This document shows positions 11,018-20,577 of a stretch of DNA of 64,000 nt, one piece after another. Origin of the DNA: Proales similis. Lineage: Eukaryota > Rotifera > Eurotatoria > Ploima > Proalidae. The DNA is taken from the NCBI GenBank assembly GCA_019059635.1, contig JAGVRJ010000006.1, forward strand, positions 434,001 to 498,000, in the 5' to 3' direction. Every line of letters begins with the position of its first letter. Positions within the stretch are counted from its first letter, which is position 1. The translations under genes were made by a program, and so were the position numbers. The notes below the pieces were generated by a model. The model had not been told where the DNA came from, made no database searches, and saw nothing but the letters and a program-made list of their open reading frames with translations.

Positions 11018-11440
11018 TTAAATGCCGTGGAATCCCTTCAAATTCTGATAGAGATTGGCCAAGTACAGGCAGAGGTCTTTGTCTTTTCTCTTGTGCACTC
11101 GGCACTGCTGATAGACTTTGTGGAATACATTCAGTCGACGCCTCTCACGGCTGAACGCGTGCTGCTCCGAACTGTGCTCTTGGCTCTCATCGCCCAGCTT
11201 GCTCAGTAGGACAGCGTTCAGGAGCTCGTCGAGTGCACTGGGGTCATTTTGTGCCAATCTGTTTATCAATAGATCGCCAGCGTACAGACGCAGTTCATCA
11301 ATGCCGCTCTCGATCGCATCCTTCTCTTGCGCGTTCACCGCTATTCCGGTCACCTGTTCGTCCATGATCGGACTCGCATTGCCCACGCTCAAAATAGCCG
11401 CGATCATAACTAGTTGAATTGAAATTAGCGTCGAGTTCAT
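11018..11440 (-). CDS. Secreted peptide precursor with a Cys-pair C-terminal peptide
   Basis: 140-aa intronless precursor. A signal peptide (about residues 1-22, ending VGNA) is followed by an acidic, helical spacer (about 23-97). A strong furin/dibasic site (RERRR) then precedes a 37-residue C-terminal peptide starting LNVFHKVYQQC. That peptide has exactly two cysteines ten residues apart, an internal basic stretch (HKRKDK) inside the presumed loop, and a hydrophobic helix LCLYLANLYQNL, ending GFHGI. Layout is that of a peptide hormone or neuropeptide; a single disulfide loop is inferred. It is not amidated (Gly is followed by Ile). I do not recognise the family. A TATA box sits 110 bp upstream. 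The next gene upstream is unrelated. Confidence 0.75.
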   Translation of the reverse strand: MNSTLISIQLVMIAAILSVGNASPIMDEQVTGIAVNAQEKDAIESGIDELRLYAGDLLINRLAQNDPSALDELLNAVLLSKLGDESQEHSSEQHAFSRERRRLNVFHKVYQQCRVHKRKDKDLCLYLANLYQNLKGFHGI

Positions 11441-11549
11441 GGCGTTTTAATCACCTAGTTGTTGGGTTCTAAATGCAAGTTCTGGTTGAAATTAGGTCCA
11501 AATCAAAATTGATGAAAGATTTGAATCGAATAAAATGGAAATGAAAATA

Positions 11550-11556
11550 TTTATAT
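11550..11556 (-). promoter_or_regulatory. TATA box of the Cys-pair peptide gene
   Basis: ATATAAA on the minus strand, 110 bp upstream of the ATG at 11440; expected start about 30 bp downstream, leaving a short 5' UTR. Confidence 0.45.
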
Positions 11557-12807
11557 CTAAGAGTGACGAGCGGACGGGTGGGTGAGAGACGAGCGCTCAC
11601 TCACAGAGAAGGCTCAAGCGGCTTTCTGAACAAAATTGAGCCAAGCGATCAATAGAGAGGGAGAAAGCAACTGATTGAGGAAGCGGCAGCCGTCCCTGCT
11701 CTTCTTTTGTTTTATTTTTCTCATGTGAATGCGTGTGTGATGAGAAAGTGATTTGTAAGCGCTGTCTCTCCCTATTGATTTCCTTGCATATTTTTCTTTA
11801 ATCAGGGCTGATTAGTTTAATCATAAACGACGATGTCTCATCATTTCGCAAGGGCGGCAGAATTAAGAGATGGATCGAGAAATTGTTCGCTCAATTTCAT
11901 TGCCGCTCTTGTCTCTCTGCTTCTTGTGTTTCTTGAAAGGGGAGCGCATGCTGCCGAATTTAAATCCTATTAAGCCCCTTGGCGACCACCATCGTTCTCG
12001 TCACCGCCGACGTCTTCACCAGCAGCAGCAGCATCATCATCATCATCATTAATTTTGAATCAGTTGGCTTCGTCCGGTTCTCTCTCTCTCTCGCTCATCA
12101 TCTGACTAATGCATTCAATTTCTCGTTCATATTTTCCTGGAACAATAAAAGCAAGCCCCCACACACAAAAACCCTCAAAATCGCACGTATAAACGCCACT
12201 CGAGTAAGACGACCACTCTTGGCAAATCCGGCTCGAATCAAGCACCGAAAATAGTTGACGCAGTAGTTAGGGATGCTCGCGTGGTAAAGATGAAGGGGAT
12301 CATGATGATGCCAATTTCTATGCGAATAATGATGGGACCAGAAATTTACCGTCATTGACGCAAACAGATTTAAATGCCAAATATTTGCTCTGTTTCTTTC
12401 TCTTGCCGAGAGTGCGCTTCCTATCCCAGCAGCGGCAGATTGCACGCAGTGCGCAATTTAAGTAGCCTAAGCTCGTGATTAATGGTAGGTTAGAAATTGC
12501 TGCTTAATTACATATACGCTGCTTCACTTGAGAATCACATACTTGTGCTTGTGCTCTCAAAATTGAAAACTAGACATTCTCCCTCTGATGATGAAATATG
12601 GGCCCACTGAGGCGCACAGCACACACGGAAATGGGCGTTAATTAGCACGCCAGACGGCTGCCAATACTCGTTTTGCACTTGTGTTGATTACCAGCTCTAG
12701 GCAAAAAATAACGCGGTCGAACGGCTGCCAAATCAACCTAAATCAAACTCATGGGACCTTTTTACTTGCCAAGGGCTGCCCCTCGCTGGTTTCTCTCTCT
12801 CTTTCTC

Positions 12808-12838
<31 letters not shown>

Positions 12839-13157
12839 TTCTCTCTCTGCCCATGTGTGCTTGATTGTGTTCGATAGACCAAGAACTGTCGGAGTTTCCA
12901 GACCAAGTGCGCCAGACTCGCGCTCAATTGATACAAATTAGAATTTATTTGATAGAAGCATGTTTGCTTGATAAACTTTATTTCATATGGGTTCCCTTTC
13001 TCTTTCTTTTGCCCTTGCAACTTTCGGATTCCGAAAGATTCCCACGCTAGACTTGAAAAATATTGATCTGCCCAATAAATTTATTGAAACCTATTTGTTA
13101 AAGCATCAAAGGAGCCTCAGCTGTTGCTGCGTCTGCTTTAACACTTGAGAGTTAAGT
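11557..13157. other. Intergenic, low-complexity runs, no gene seen
   Basis: About 1.6 kb. Holds CAG/CAT triplet runs (about 12021-12051) and a CT/CTGT run (about 12789-12850). AATAAA near 13075 is on the plus strand. No frame resembles a protein family. Confidence 0.4.
12789..12850. repeat. CT-rich simple repeat
   Basis: Runs of CTCTCT interrupted by (CTGT)n; a purine/pyrimidine-asymmetric low-complexity tract. Confidence 0.8.
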
Positions 13158-13901
13158 TCATAAGCTACTGTCACAAACATGGTGACCGAAAGGGGTCGGA
13201 ACTGAATCCAACAGGTCAGCAAACGATCGAGTGTCAACGTAATTACTCAAAAGCAAGGTTGACACATATACGCGTTTACTATGACCGCTATACAAGGAAT
13301 ACTTGCACGCGTATTTGAAGTAATCCAACACTTTGTTGGCTTCGTATTTGTAGTGCGATTCGCGAAGCTTTTCTGCGTCATGAAGAACCAGAATTTCGGC
13401 TTTTTGAGCGAGACCGATTGCTGATTCAGGCCTTAGTGGCGTAATTGAGTGATCAACAAGAACTAGACCCCATCGATTGTCTCTTCCGTATGTAGCCATC
13501 TGTTCTGGCTCGACATAGTAGAGTTCATGTTGCCCAGTGAGATTGTAGATTTTGAATTTGTCGAGCCATTCCTTGTCTGTCTCTACTGACACGACTCGAC
13601 GCCCATGGATGCTGGCTATGCGATGAAGAACTGGTGTTGAAAACAAGCCGGAGCCAAGCTCTAAGATGTCGCCTTCGGTCTGGAGCGCAGCTGTTATTAG
13701 CGGAATAAGGCCCGATCCATAGGCATGATCAAATGGCAACGGCATATAATTGATAACATCATCTCGGCTGGTGGGCCGAAAAGCTTTCGAACCGAATGTT
13801 TGGAAATCCCAGAGTTTCGAGCGCGTTTGAGAGTAGATTAAACATAACAAGCTCACGAGAACTGTTGAAAAAAGAACAGCTGAAAGGATTTTGCGAGTCA
13901 T
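13158..13901 (-). CDS. Membrane-anchored class I methyltransferase-like protein, intronless
   Basis: 247 aa, one exon. An N-terminal hydrophobic helix (about residues 6-24) after MTRK suggests a type II membrane protein of the ER/Golgi or a secreted form. The remainder is Rossmann-like: a glycine-rich SAM-type motif ILELGSGLFSTPVLHRIA (about 79-96), an acidic strand end VVSVETD (about 103-109), then LVLVDHS and ILVLHDAE in the positions of later strands. The catalytic substrate is unknown and the fold call is by motif only. Similar short proteins with ELGSG-type motifs occur in bacteria and protists. An intronless copy among spliced neighbours fits either transfer, retroposition or intron loss. 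Confidence 0.65.
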   Translation of the reverse strand: MTRKILSAVLFSTVLVSLLCLIYSQTRSKLWDFQTFGSKAFRPTSRDDVINYMPLPFDHAYGSGLIPLITAALQTEGDILELGSGLFSTPVLHRIASIHGRRVVSVETDKEWLDKFKIYNLTGQHELYYVEPEQMATYGRDNRWGLVLVDHSITPLRPESAIGLAQKAEILVLHDAEKLRESHYKYEANKVLDYFKYACKYSLYSGHSKRVYVSTLLLSNYVDTRSFADLLDSVPTPFGHHVCDSSL

Positions 13902-14501
13902 GATCAGGAATGACGGACAGAGACCGAAAAGAACTTTTGTTTTCTGAAGATACTCAGGGAGAGCTCGATGGCCAAGTGCTCTGTTGGTTGAAATTTTAAG
14001 CCAACCGTGACGCAGAAAACTTATTATCTCTTTCAGCTCTATTTGGTTGCGAGAGATAGGCTAAGTTGAGCATACTTCTGCTCATACTAATTTCGCATTA
14101 CCTCACAGCTATTCATCCATGTCCTCGAGCCTCAGGCCATAATTCTTTAGAAGAGTCTTTGCCACCAAAAGCATTCAGAGGTTGCCTAATTTAAGGCTTT
14201 CATCTTGTTTCTCGATTACTGGGCCATTTTTCATTTCGGATAGAGAGCGCATTTGTGTCAAGACAAAGAGGCCGAGGCAATTTTCTAATGGTGAAGCTAG
14301 AGCCAAAAAGACTAAATTTCGCAGCAAGCTAGACTCATGCACAATGAATTCAAGTCTAAATGTATTTAATAGGAATTTATTGAATAATAACGTATTTGTT
14401 AATTGATTCAGTCATACACACACACAGTTAGACGTGAGCATTTCTATTCCTTGACTTGATAGCTAATTAATTCGGATAAATGGCATGTGGCTTCGTGCGG
14501 T
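13902..14501. other. Spacer, no gene seen
   Basis: 600 bp between the methyltransferase-like gene and the stop of the DUF4773-like gene; AT-rich, with a short CA run near 14418. No supported feature. Confidence 0.35.
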
Positions 14502-15351
14502 CTAGGCCTGCTGGTCGGTGCTGTTGGTCGTGGAATTTGTGCCGTTGAATGAGGAGACTTCGTCTGTTGGCGGCATGTAGATGATGGCAATGCGCGGAAA
14601 CTGCATTTCTCTGAGTCGTTTGAAAACGCTCTCGAAAGGATTCATTTCAAGTCGGCGTCTGAACGAGTCGATCATGCTCCTGAACGAGTCGAGCGAACCA
14701 GCAGCCAACTCAGAGTCGAATGCGGACGCGCCCATGCTCTGCTCAGAGTATTGCATGCCTTGGCCGAGCTGGAAGCAGCCGACCTTATATCGGCCGAGTT
14801 GTTTGTTCTCCATTTTGGCGACCAGCTCCATGCAGCCAGACATAACTTTCTCGCTGATTTTCGTATCATAGAGGCGAATGCAAATCTGGGCGCCTGCAGC
14901 CAACGGAGTGCCAAAGCAATACTCCTCGAGCTTCTCAACTGGTTTTTATTTTAATGGCGTTTGCGAACAAGCTCAAGTTCAGTCGAATTACCCGACACGG
15001 TCTCGTCGAATAGCTGACGATCATTCATGTTGAACTTGATTTCAATCTGATCGTTCTCCGCAATGTACTTCAAATCGACACATCCTGAAATTCAAAGTTG
15101 ATGTGGCGATCGGTCGAAAAGAGTAAGCCATACTGACCTGTGCTGTTCAGATTGAGCTCTTCGACTCGAAGTTGGGCGCAGCAGTGGCACGTGTAGTTGA
15201 GACACTCGCAGCTCCTCTCGTAGAATTTCGTTGCGTTTGCGTCAGGGATCGAAAAGAGTTGATCGCTGTCCGGAATCACAAAACAGTTCACTTGAACGGC
15301 CAATAAGCCCAACAGCAGTGTAACGGCGATCATTGACTTCATTTTGTTCAA
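14502..15351 (-). CDS. DUF4773-like secreted cysteine-rich protein (247 aa)
   Basis: Three exons, join(14502..14938, 14992..15084, 15138..15351), 744 nt, phases consistent. A signal peptide (about 1-23) is followed by a Cys cluster (SCECLNYTCHCC, about 47-58), then VDLKYIAENDQIEIKFNMN, FDETVS, EEYCFGTPLAAGAQICIRLYD, SGCMEL and YKVGCFQLG. This order (a C-x-C...C-x-CC cluster, a beta-rich middle, a Cys before AQICIRLYD, then GC and GCF) is the pattern I associate with DUF4773, a family of secreted arthropod proteins of unknown function. The C-terminus is low-complexity with three NxT/S sequons (NGTNSTTNST). TATA lies 55 bp upstream. Confidence 0.75.
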
Positions 15352-15405
15352 AATCTCGACTTTCTCTCTTGTACGTTTAACAGAGCATGCTCAAGATTGT
15401 TCACA

Positions 15406-15411
15406 TTTATA
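15406..15411 (-). promoter_or_regulatory. TATA box of the DUF4773-like gene
   Basis: TATAAA on the minus strand 55 bp upstream of the ATG at 15351. Confidence 0.5.
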
Positions 15412-15909
15412 GTGAGCCAACTTGAGAAGAAAATTCGAGAAGAGGAGCGACCGTGTGAATGATTTGCATTCGCTCGTTCCTGAATGTTGCCGCCTATTGG
15501 CCAATCGCTTTAATCAAACAAAGTTTCCTCTGCCCCCTCTTGCTAGGCCTCATTGGCTCGATAACCAACTGCTCCGCGCTTGCAATACTCGGCTCGGCCT
15601 TGAAAACGCATAGTTATGCAACAGATTGAATTTCGCAGCGCAACTGGGACAAGCGAATTTAAAATGAGGAAAATGAATTTATTCGACATGCGTTAGAAAA
15701 GCAATTGCAGGATTGTAGAAAAAGCAGGCAAAGGAGGGGAGGACGAGGAGAGGCAGACAGGGCGATGATAAAAAGCAAGAAGAAGAGGTAAAGAAAATAT
15801 TGAGCTGGGAATTGTGGTATCATTATCAATTGCGTTTTAAAATGAAAGCAAAAAAAAATATTTTTGAAATGACTTGATGATTCTGACTGATCCGAGTAGC
15901 AAATAAGAT

Positions 15910-18288
15910 TCAGTTCTTTCGATAGCCTGAAAGTGACTCGCGTTTGCCATGCGAGCTGATGAAAGCGAGTTTGAGAAGAGGCGAGTTGATGGCTCGCCAG
16001 GCAGAGGCGCTGCTGCGTCGGTTGCCACGGGGAGTATGCGCCGGGCTGGGAGTGTCGGTCACACTCCATGTAATCGGCGCCGGCTCGTCCAGGGACAACA
16101 GATCTGTCTTGTTCACAATCTCCTTCTCGAGATCGCTTTGAGCGCACTTTGCCTCCAATTTGTCTGCGTCGGCTTCGCTCGTTTCCGGAATTATTGGCGC
16201 CTTCTCGATCAGCTGCTTGGTGGCCACGCTCTTTCGCATGCTTCGCCGCTTTGGCGTGACGGTCGACGGGCTGTCGAACTTCATCAAATCACTTGGCCTC
16301 GAGCGAAGATTGTACCTGGGCACATTCTCTTCGCCGTCAGCTGCCGTGGTGGCCTCGGTCATCACTGGTGCATTAGAACGTCGAATAGATCGCCTCAACG
16401 ATCGGCTCGTCGATTCTTTATTCTCGATTGAGTCGAGTTGACCAGCGCAAGGCGTTCTCGGCTCTTGGCAACTATCTCTCGCTTCTTTGCCCGTCTCGCT
16501 TGATTGACTGTCGGCTCGGCTCGTTTCTTCGCCCTCAACTGACTTTTGTTTCATCTGAGCTCTGAATTGGGCGAAGCGGCTTTTCACTTTGCTTTTATCA
16601 ATGACTGGTTTGTTGACGACTTTTTTCACTTTGCTGGCCGGCTTGCTCTCGGCCAACGGGCTTTCTTTTTTGGCCGGCGGCTGGACAGACTCCATGTCGT
16701 AGGAGCTTTTCCTCAGCAGATCAAGATACTCGAACTTGGCGACTACGTCTTCCACTTGTCTGAAGACCATGTCCCAGAAGCCCTGCAAGTCTTCGCATCG
16801 AACTATTTTGCCGTCGTCTTGTCCGTCGTTGCGTTCGCATTGCTGAATGAGCTCCATAAACTGGACGAACCGTTCGGCCATGAGCAAATGAGCCAGGCCA
16901 CAAGCCGAGCGGATCTCACCGCGCGCCCTCTCCATCTCGTCACCTTCGAGAGAGTTGCTCTCCTTGGTCCACGTATCGGCCAAACTCGTCAAGCATTCGG
17001 TCTCAAGTTTGACCAGCTGCCTAAAGTAGAGTGGATCGCGTTCGCATGTCTCTAGCTTGGCTAGTTGTGCGAGTCGCTCGCTCAGGCACGAGTTAGTAAA
17101 ATGGCCTGGCTCCAGACTGTCTTCGAGCACCGCTCGAGCATTTGTTTGGTTCGCCTCGTGCTGACTCTTGATTTGAAGCGAATCGTGACTGAAATCACTT
17201 TCAGGACCATTCAGGGGTTTTTCTGCGGCCTCTTCCACAAGATGAATTGTTTCGTCTGACTCGGCCGCAGCTTTCACTTCGGTTCGATTCAGCCCAATCG
17301 GACACTCCACAGTGACCTTCTCTTCTTCGTTTGAGCTTATTTTGACGGTTTGATCGAAAACGTGAATGCCCGATTTGATCACGTGGGTGTGAGTTTCTTC
17401 GCAGCGGATAATTGTCGCCGTCTGATCAAGGTGACATTGGATTTGGACACGAGTGCTGTCTGCAATCAGCTCTTCGGCACCTTTGAAGGTGGACTCGTCC
17501 GGACATGGCATCGTCGGTCTTATGTCTTCATCGATCATAGTCGAGCTGCTCAGACGGCGAGTTATTTTGCCAACGTCAATGTGCTCTCTGATGCGAAAAG
17601 TTTCGTCCGCTTGTGCTGGCCTGAAACGTTCCAAGTTCACTTGGTTTAAGTAGTCATGCTCAATGTGTTTGGCCAGGTCGAGAGGCTCCTTTTTGGAGGC
17701 GATTGATTTGAGCTCGTTGGCTCTTTTGGCCACGCTGCGGGTGCAAGGCCGGACAGACGGCAGTGCGCTGCAAGACGAGAAGGTTTTCATTGATCTCATC
17801 GGCTTCACCAACGACTGAAGCGAAATGTTCGGCTTGAACGTGAAATTTGGAGGCATGGACAAGTGATCAAGATCATACTCTCGCTGGTTGTAATGATAGA
17901 CTTTGAATACGGGCCGGTTTTTGAGCCACATTTTGTTCTGCATTTCTTGTTCACGTCGCTTCTGGCGCCACTGGTCCAATTGGGTCTTGCGGCTCAGGCT
18001 TGCCGCGGTCTCTTTCGATGCGACTGAGTTGGAATGAGTCCGAGTCGAGTTGACGCTCAGGGTGGAAGAGGGACCCAACGTTGTTGTGCTGAGGTTATCG
18101 TTGCCAAATGTCGGTTTACGCAGCCTCTCTATCATCAGCTCGCGATGGGTTCGTCTGGCCTCCTGTTTAGCTTTGCCCATCCTTTTTCGCAGCGCATCTT
18201 CTGAATCGTCGCCATTTCGCTGCGCCTTGTAGAGGCTGCGAAACTTTTCTGACCGCTCCATGTTTTTGTTCTCGTAGTCGTTATGCAA
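15910..18288 (-). CDS. HURP/DLGAP5-like (mars) spindle protein with GKAP domain
   Basis: 792 aa in a single exon. A GKAP/SAPAP domain lies at about residues 405-535: it begins DPLYFRQLVKLETECLTSLAD, passes GLAHLLMAERFVQFMELI and contains the hallmark DLQGFWDMVFRQVEDVVAKF. The basic, coiled N-terminus (KFRSLYKAQ, RKRMGKAKQEARRTHRELM) and long disordered flanks rich in Ser and charged residues fit the mitotic branch (HURP in vertebrates, mars in flies), which binds kinetochore microtubules and stabilises them under Ran control, rather than the synaptic SAPAP scaffolds. The second Met (MERSEKF) is an alternative start. A single long exon is unusual for the family. AATAAA occurs at 15678-15683. 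Confidence 0.85.
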   Translation of the reverse strand: MHNDYENKNMERSEKFRSLYKAQRNGDDSEDALRKRMGKAKQEARRTHRELMIERLRKPTFGNDNLSTTTLGPSSTLSVNSTRTHSNSVASKETAASLSRKTQLDQWRQKRREQEMQNKMWLKNRPVFKVYHYNQREYDLDHLSMPPNFTFKPNISLQSLVKPMRSMKTFSSCSALPSVRPCTRSVAKRANELKSIASKKEPLDLAKHIEHDYLNQVNLERFRPAQADETFRIREHIDVGKITRRLSSSTMIDEDIRPTMPCPDESTFKGAEELIADSTRVQIQCHLDQTATIIRCEETHTHVIKSGIHVFDQTVKISSNEEEKVTVECPIGLNRTEVKAAAESDETIHLVEEAAEKPLNGPESDFSHDSLQIKSQHEANQTNARAVLEDSLEPGHFTNSCLSERLAQLAKLETCERDPLYFRQLVKLETECLTSLADTWTKESNSLEGDEMERARGEIRSACGLAHLLMAERFVQFMELIQQCERNDGQDDGKIVRCEDLQGFWDMVFRQVEDVVAKFEYLDLLRKSSYDMESVQPPAKKESPLAESKPASKVKKVVNKPVIDKSKVKSRFAQFRAQMKQKSVEGEETSRADSQSSETGKEARDSCQEPRTPCAGQLDSIENKESTSRSLRRSIRRSNAPVMTEATTAADGEENVPRYNLRSRPSDLMKFDSPSTVTPKRRSMRKSVATKQLIEKAPIIPETSEADADKLEAKCAQSDLEKEIVNKTDLLSLDEPAPITWSVTDTPSPAHTPRGNRRSSASAWRAINSPLLKLAFISSHGKRESLSGYRKN

Positions 18289-18534
18289 AGAGGCGCGTAA
18301 TGTTCGGTCGTAAATTTTTACTCGGCGCTAAGTTGCTTAAACGCTTTGTTGACTCGCTCTTCTATTCGACTGCTCTGGATGCATCAGCATTTTACTGTAA
18401 TGTCAAGTATAATCGCCGCGGCCGACGACCTTGACCAGCTGTGCAGATTTAATTATCAGGACAATGCGCATGTCTATGTAGTAAGCGTCGCTCCTTAGAC
18501 TTGACCAACCAATGCGCGAACAGCTGTCAACAAG
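18289..18534. other. Divergent spacer before tRNA-Tyr copy 1
   Basis: Upstream region of the HURP-like gene; no protein gene. The dodecamer CAGCTGTCAACA just before the tRNA recurs before copy 2 in a slightly changed form. Confidence 0.35.
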
Positions 18535-18620
18535 CCCGCGATAGCTCAGTTGGTAGAGCGGAGGACTGTAGAGTTCGCATAGCAATCCTTAGGTCAGTGG
18601 TTCAAATCCGCTTCGCGGGA
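18535..18620 (+). tRNA. tRNA-Tyr(GUA) with 13-nt intron, copy 1
   Basis: The acceptor stem CCCGCGA pairs with TCGCGGG. A-box TAGCTCAGTTGG and B-box GGTTCAAATCC are present. The anticodon arm AGGA-CTGTAG...A-TCCT carries anticodon GTA, followed after position 37 by an intron of about 13 nt (AGTTCGCATAGCA), where eukaryotic tRNA-Tyr introns sit. A T-run (CTTTTTTTCT) directly after is a Pol III terminator. Human tRNA-Tyr has the same anticodon arm. Confidence 0.96.
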
Positions 18621-19100
18621 CTTTTTTTCTTCCCCCTAACATCACCAGCGTGGTTCATTATATTCTCCGTGTCTCCAAGGGCCTGACGCAAAACTAGGAG
18701 GCGGACGATCACGACTCTCACTCTGCCGTATTTGAATTATAGCAAGCTAACCATTTCTTTTTAAATTTTAATCCAGAACTAGTCTCTCAAGCTAAAAGAA
18801 AAGGAGAAAAGCTTCAGCAGTTTGAAAAGAAGAAGAAGATGAAGAAGAAGAACATGAATATCCATTTCCTACTCCAAATAGCAATTCTTGACTACAAGAA
18901 TAAATTAAATAACAAGCAATTGATTTTCTAATTATTTCTAATCACTCTATGGCTTGAAATAGACTCGAGCTGTCTAGTCAGGACGAATTAAGAGACAAGT
19001 CTATTTGGGTCGTCATTTCGAAAAATTTGAACAAACCAACAATCTGGGCCAGCTATGGTTGGGAAAAATCAACATCGTTTATTTGACAGCTGTCAATAGG
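18621..19100. other. Spacer between the two tRNA-Tyr copies
   Basis: 480 bp, AT-rich with a GAAGAA run near 18828-18850. No protein gene; the duplication seems limited to the tRNA and about 12 bp upstream. Confidence 0.4.
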
Positions 19101-19186
19101 CCCGCGATAGCTCAGTTGGTAGAGCGGAGGACTGTAGAGTTCGCATAGCAATCCTTAGGTCAGTGGTTCAAATCCGCTTCGCGGGA
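19101..19186 (+). tRNA. tRNA-Tyr(GUA) with 13-nt intron, copy 2
   Basis: Identical to the copy at 18535-18620 across all 86 nt, including the intron. The upstream dodecamer is nearly the same (CAGCTGTCAATA versus CAGCTGTCAACA), with a T-run after the gene. A recent local duplication or gene conversion is inferred. Confidence 0.96.
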
Positions 19187-19814
19187 CTTTTTTTTCTTCT
19201 TCCCTCTTCGGATTCGCTCTTACATTTCCACGCATATCGACTCCAACTCACCTGGAAGAGTGATCTCTAGACGATGGCTCCCGCTCTCTATCTCTTAAGG
19301 CCTCCTCTATGATGCGCATATCTGATTAAAAATTCTTTTCTTGTCAAGAGCAAACCGTGCCGATCTAAATTGAGATAATCGACGAAAATGTTAAATTGCC
19401 AGCCATTTGACGCAAGGTATTTTAAGACGATTCATTTGAATGCTCTCAGCCAGCCATTGAGCCATCTATGAAACTATCGTTCAGCGGCAATTCAAGTCGA
19501 TTTGATTAATTTGTAGGCGTTTGCTGGGCTCTCTTCCGCCCAGATGCAATGAGAGCAAAAGCCGATCATCTGAACCAGGCTCAAATGAACAGTCAAACGT
19601 GCGTCAATTTGATGACCACTTTCAGTTTATATCTCTGCCAGCAAAGTCGAAAAATTCGATTAGTTTTTAAGCCGTCAGAGTGCTCTTCTCCGAATAATCT
19701 ATCAAACAACAACAATCCTGAGCACAATTGAACATCATGAGCACCAAATGATTAAATTTGGTCTCATAATTTGTTTCGTTCGAGTTCAATACGCTTCGCT
19801 GGATAATACGCTAG
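19187..19814. other. Upstream region of the RW-amide peptide gene
   Basis: About 630 bp with no gene supported. It ends at the TATA box of the peptide gene and contains AT-rich stretches with TTAATT/TAAT motifs. Confidence 0.35.
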
Positions 19815-19820
19815 TATAAA
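19815..19820 (+). promoter_or_regulatory. TATA box of the RW-amide peptide gene
   Basis: TATAAA in GTATAAATA, 58 bp upstream of the ATG at 19878. Confidence 0.6.
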
Positions 19821-19877
19821 TAACGGCGACGCTTACGTTCCCAGCCATCAATTTATTTCATCATATTTTGAGAAAAA

Positions 19878-20266
19878 ATGAGCAAGAAGCTAATGACCGC
19901 ACTCGTGTGCGCTTTTCTATTCATCAATATGGCTCTTACGGCCGAACAGGCAGCAACCTCATCTGTTGACATGATATCTGCCGACGGTCCGCAATGGTCG
20001 GAAGATTACAATTCACTGCTTGGCAATGACAGAGATTTGGAAGAGCTGAAGTACCTGATCGGTAAACTTCGGTCTTTTTTGCAACCAACCGATCTAGTAG
20101 CCGACAAGAGCTCAGACATATTGAAACGCCCATTCAATCCGCAGACCCGATGGGGCAAGCGAGACGCGAGAGTAGCTCGCTTTAATCCACAGACCAGGTA
20201 AGTTGCCGACCAATGCCGCCCTCTCATTCCCCCTGATGATCTCTGCTGCCTTGTAGATGGGGCTGA
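19878..20266 (+). CDS. Neuropeptide precursor for two RW-amide peptides
   Basis: 109-aa precursor in two exons (19878-20197, 20257-20266). A signal peptide (residues 1 to about 21, ending ALTA) is followed by an acidic spacer. Next comes KR-PFNPQTRWG-KR, then DARVAR-FNPQTRWG-stop. Cleavage at KR and amidation on Gly would give PFNPQTRW-amide. The second copy gives FNPQTRW-amide if cut after the single Arg, or a 13-residue form if not. The last Arg codon is split AG|A by the intron, and the 10-nt last exon supplies only the end of Arg, then Trp, Gly and stop. If the intron is retained the frame ends at once (AGG TAA), giving a non-amidated FNPQTR end. I do not recognise the family; luqin/RYamide is a remote possibility. 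AATAAA at 20344-20349. Confidence 0.85.
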
Positions 20267-20343
20267 ATGAATGAATCGATTGGAACTGTGCGACAATATT
20301 AGTAATTGTTCTGGACTCTTTGGTGTCGTTTGTGTTTTTGTCC

Positions 20344-20349
20344 AATAAA
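20344..20349 (+). terminator. Poly(A) signal of the RW-amide peptide gene
   Basis: AATAAA 78 bp past the stop at 20266. Confidence 0.5.
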
Positions 20350-20577
20350 TCCACATGGTGATCAATTCGAGCTCTTCGCGTCTAGACTCTTGCCCCAAAG
20401 CTGCTTGAGCGCAATGAAAAAACTTCTTTACAATCGTCAAATTCCATTTCCTTTCTCTTTATTTTGATTTTCACTTCAATTCATGAGTGCAGGGATTTCT
20501 CGTTAACTGGATATTACATGCTCTTATAGACAAGAATCTTTTACTGGCAAAGAGGAAAACACCAAACTTGAAGAAGC

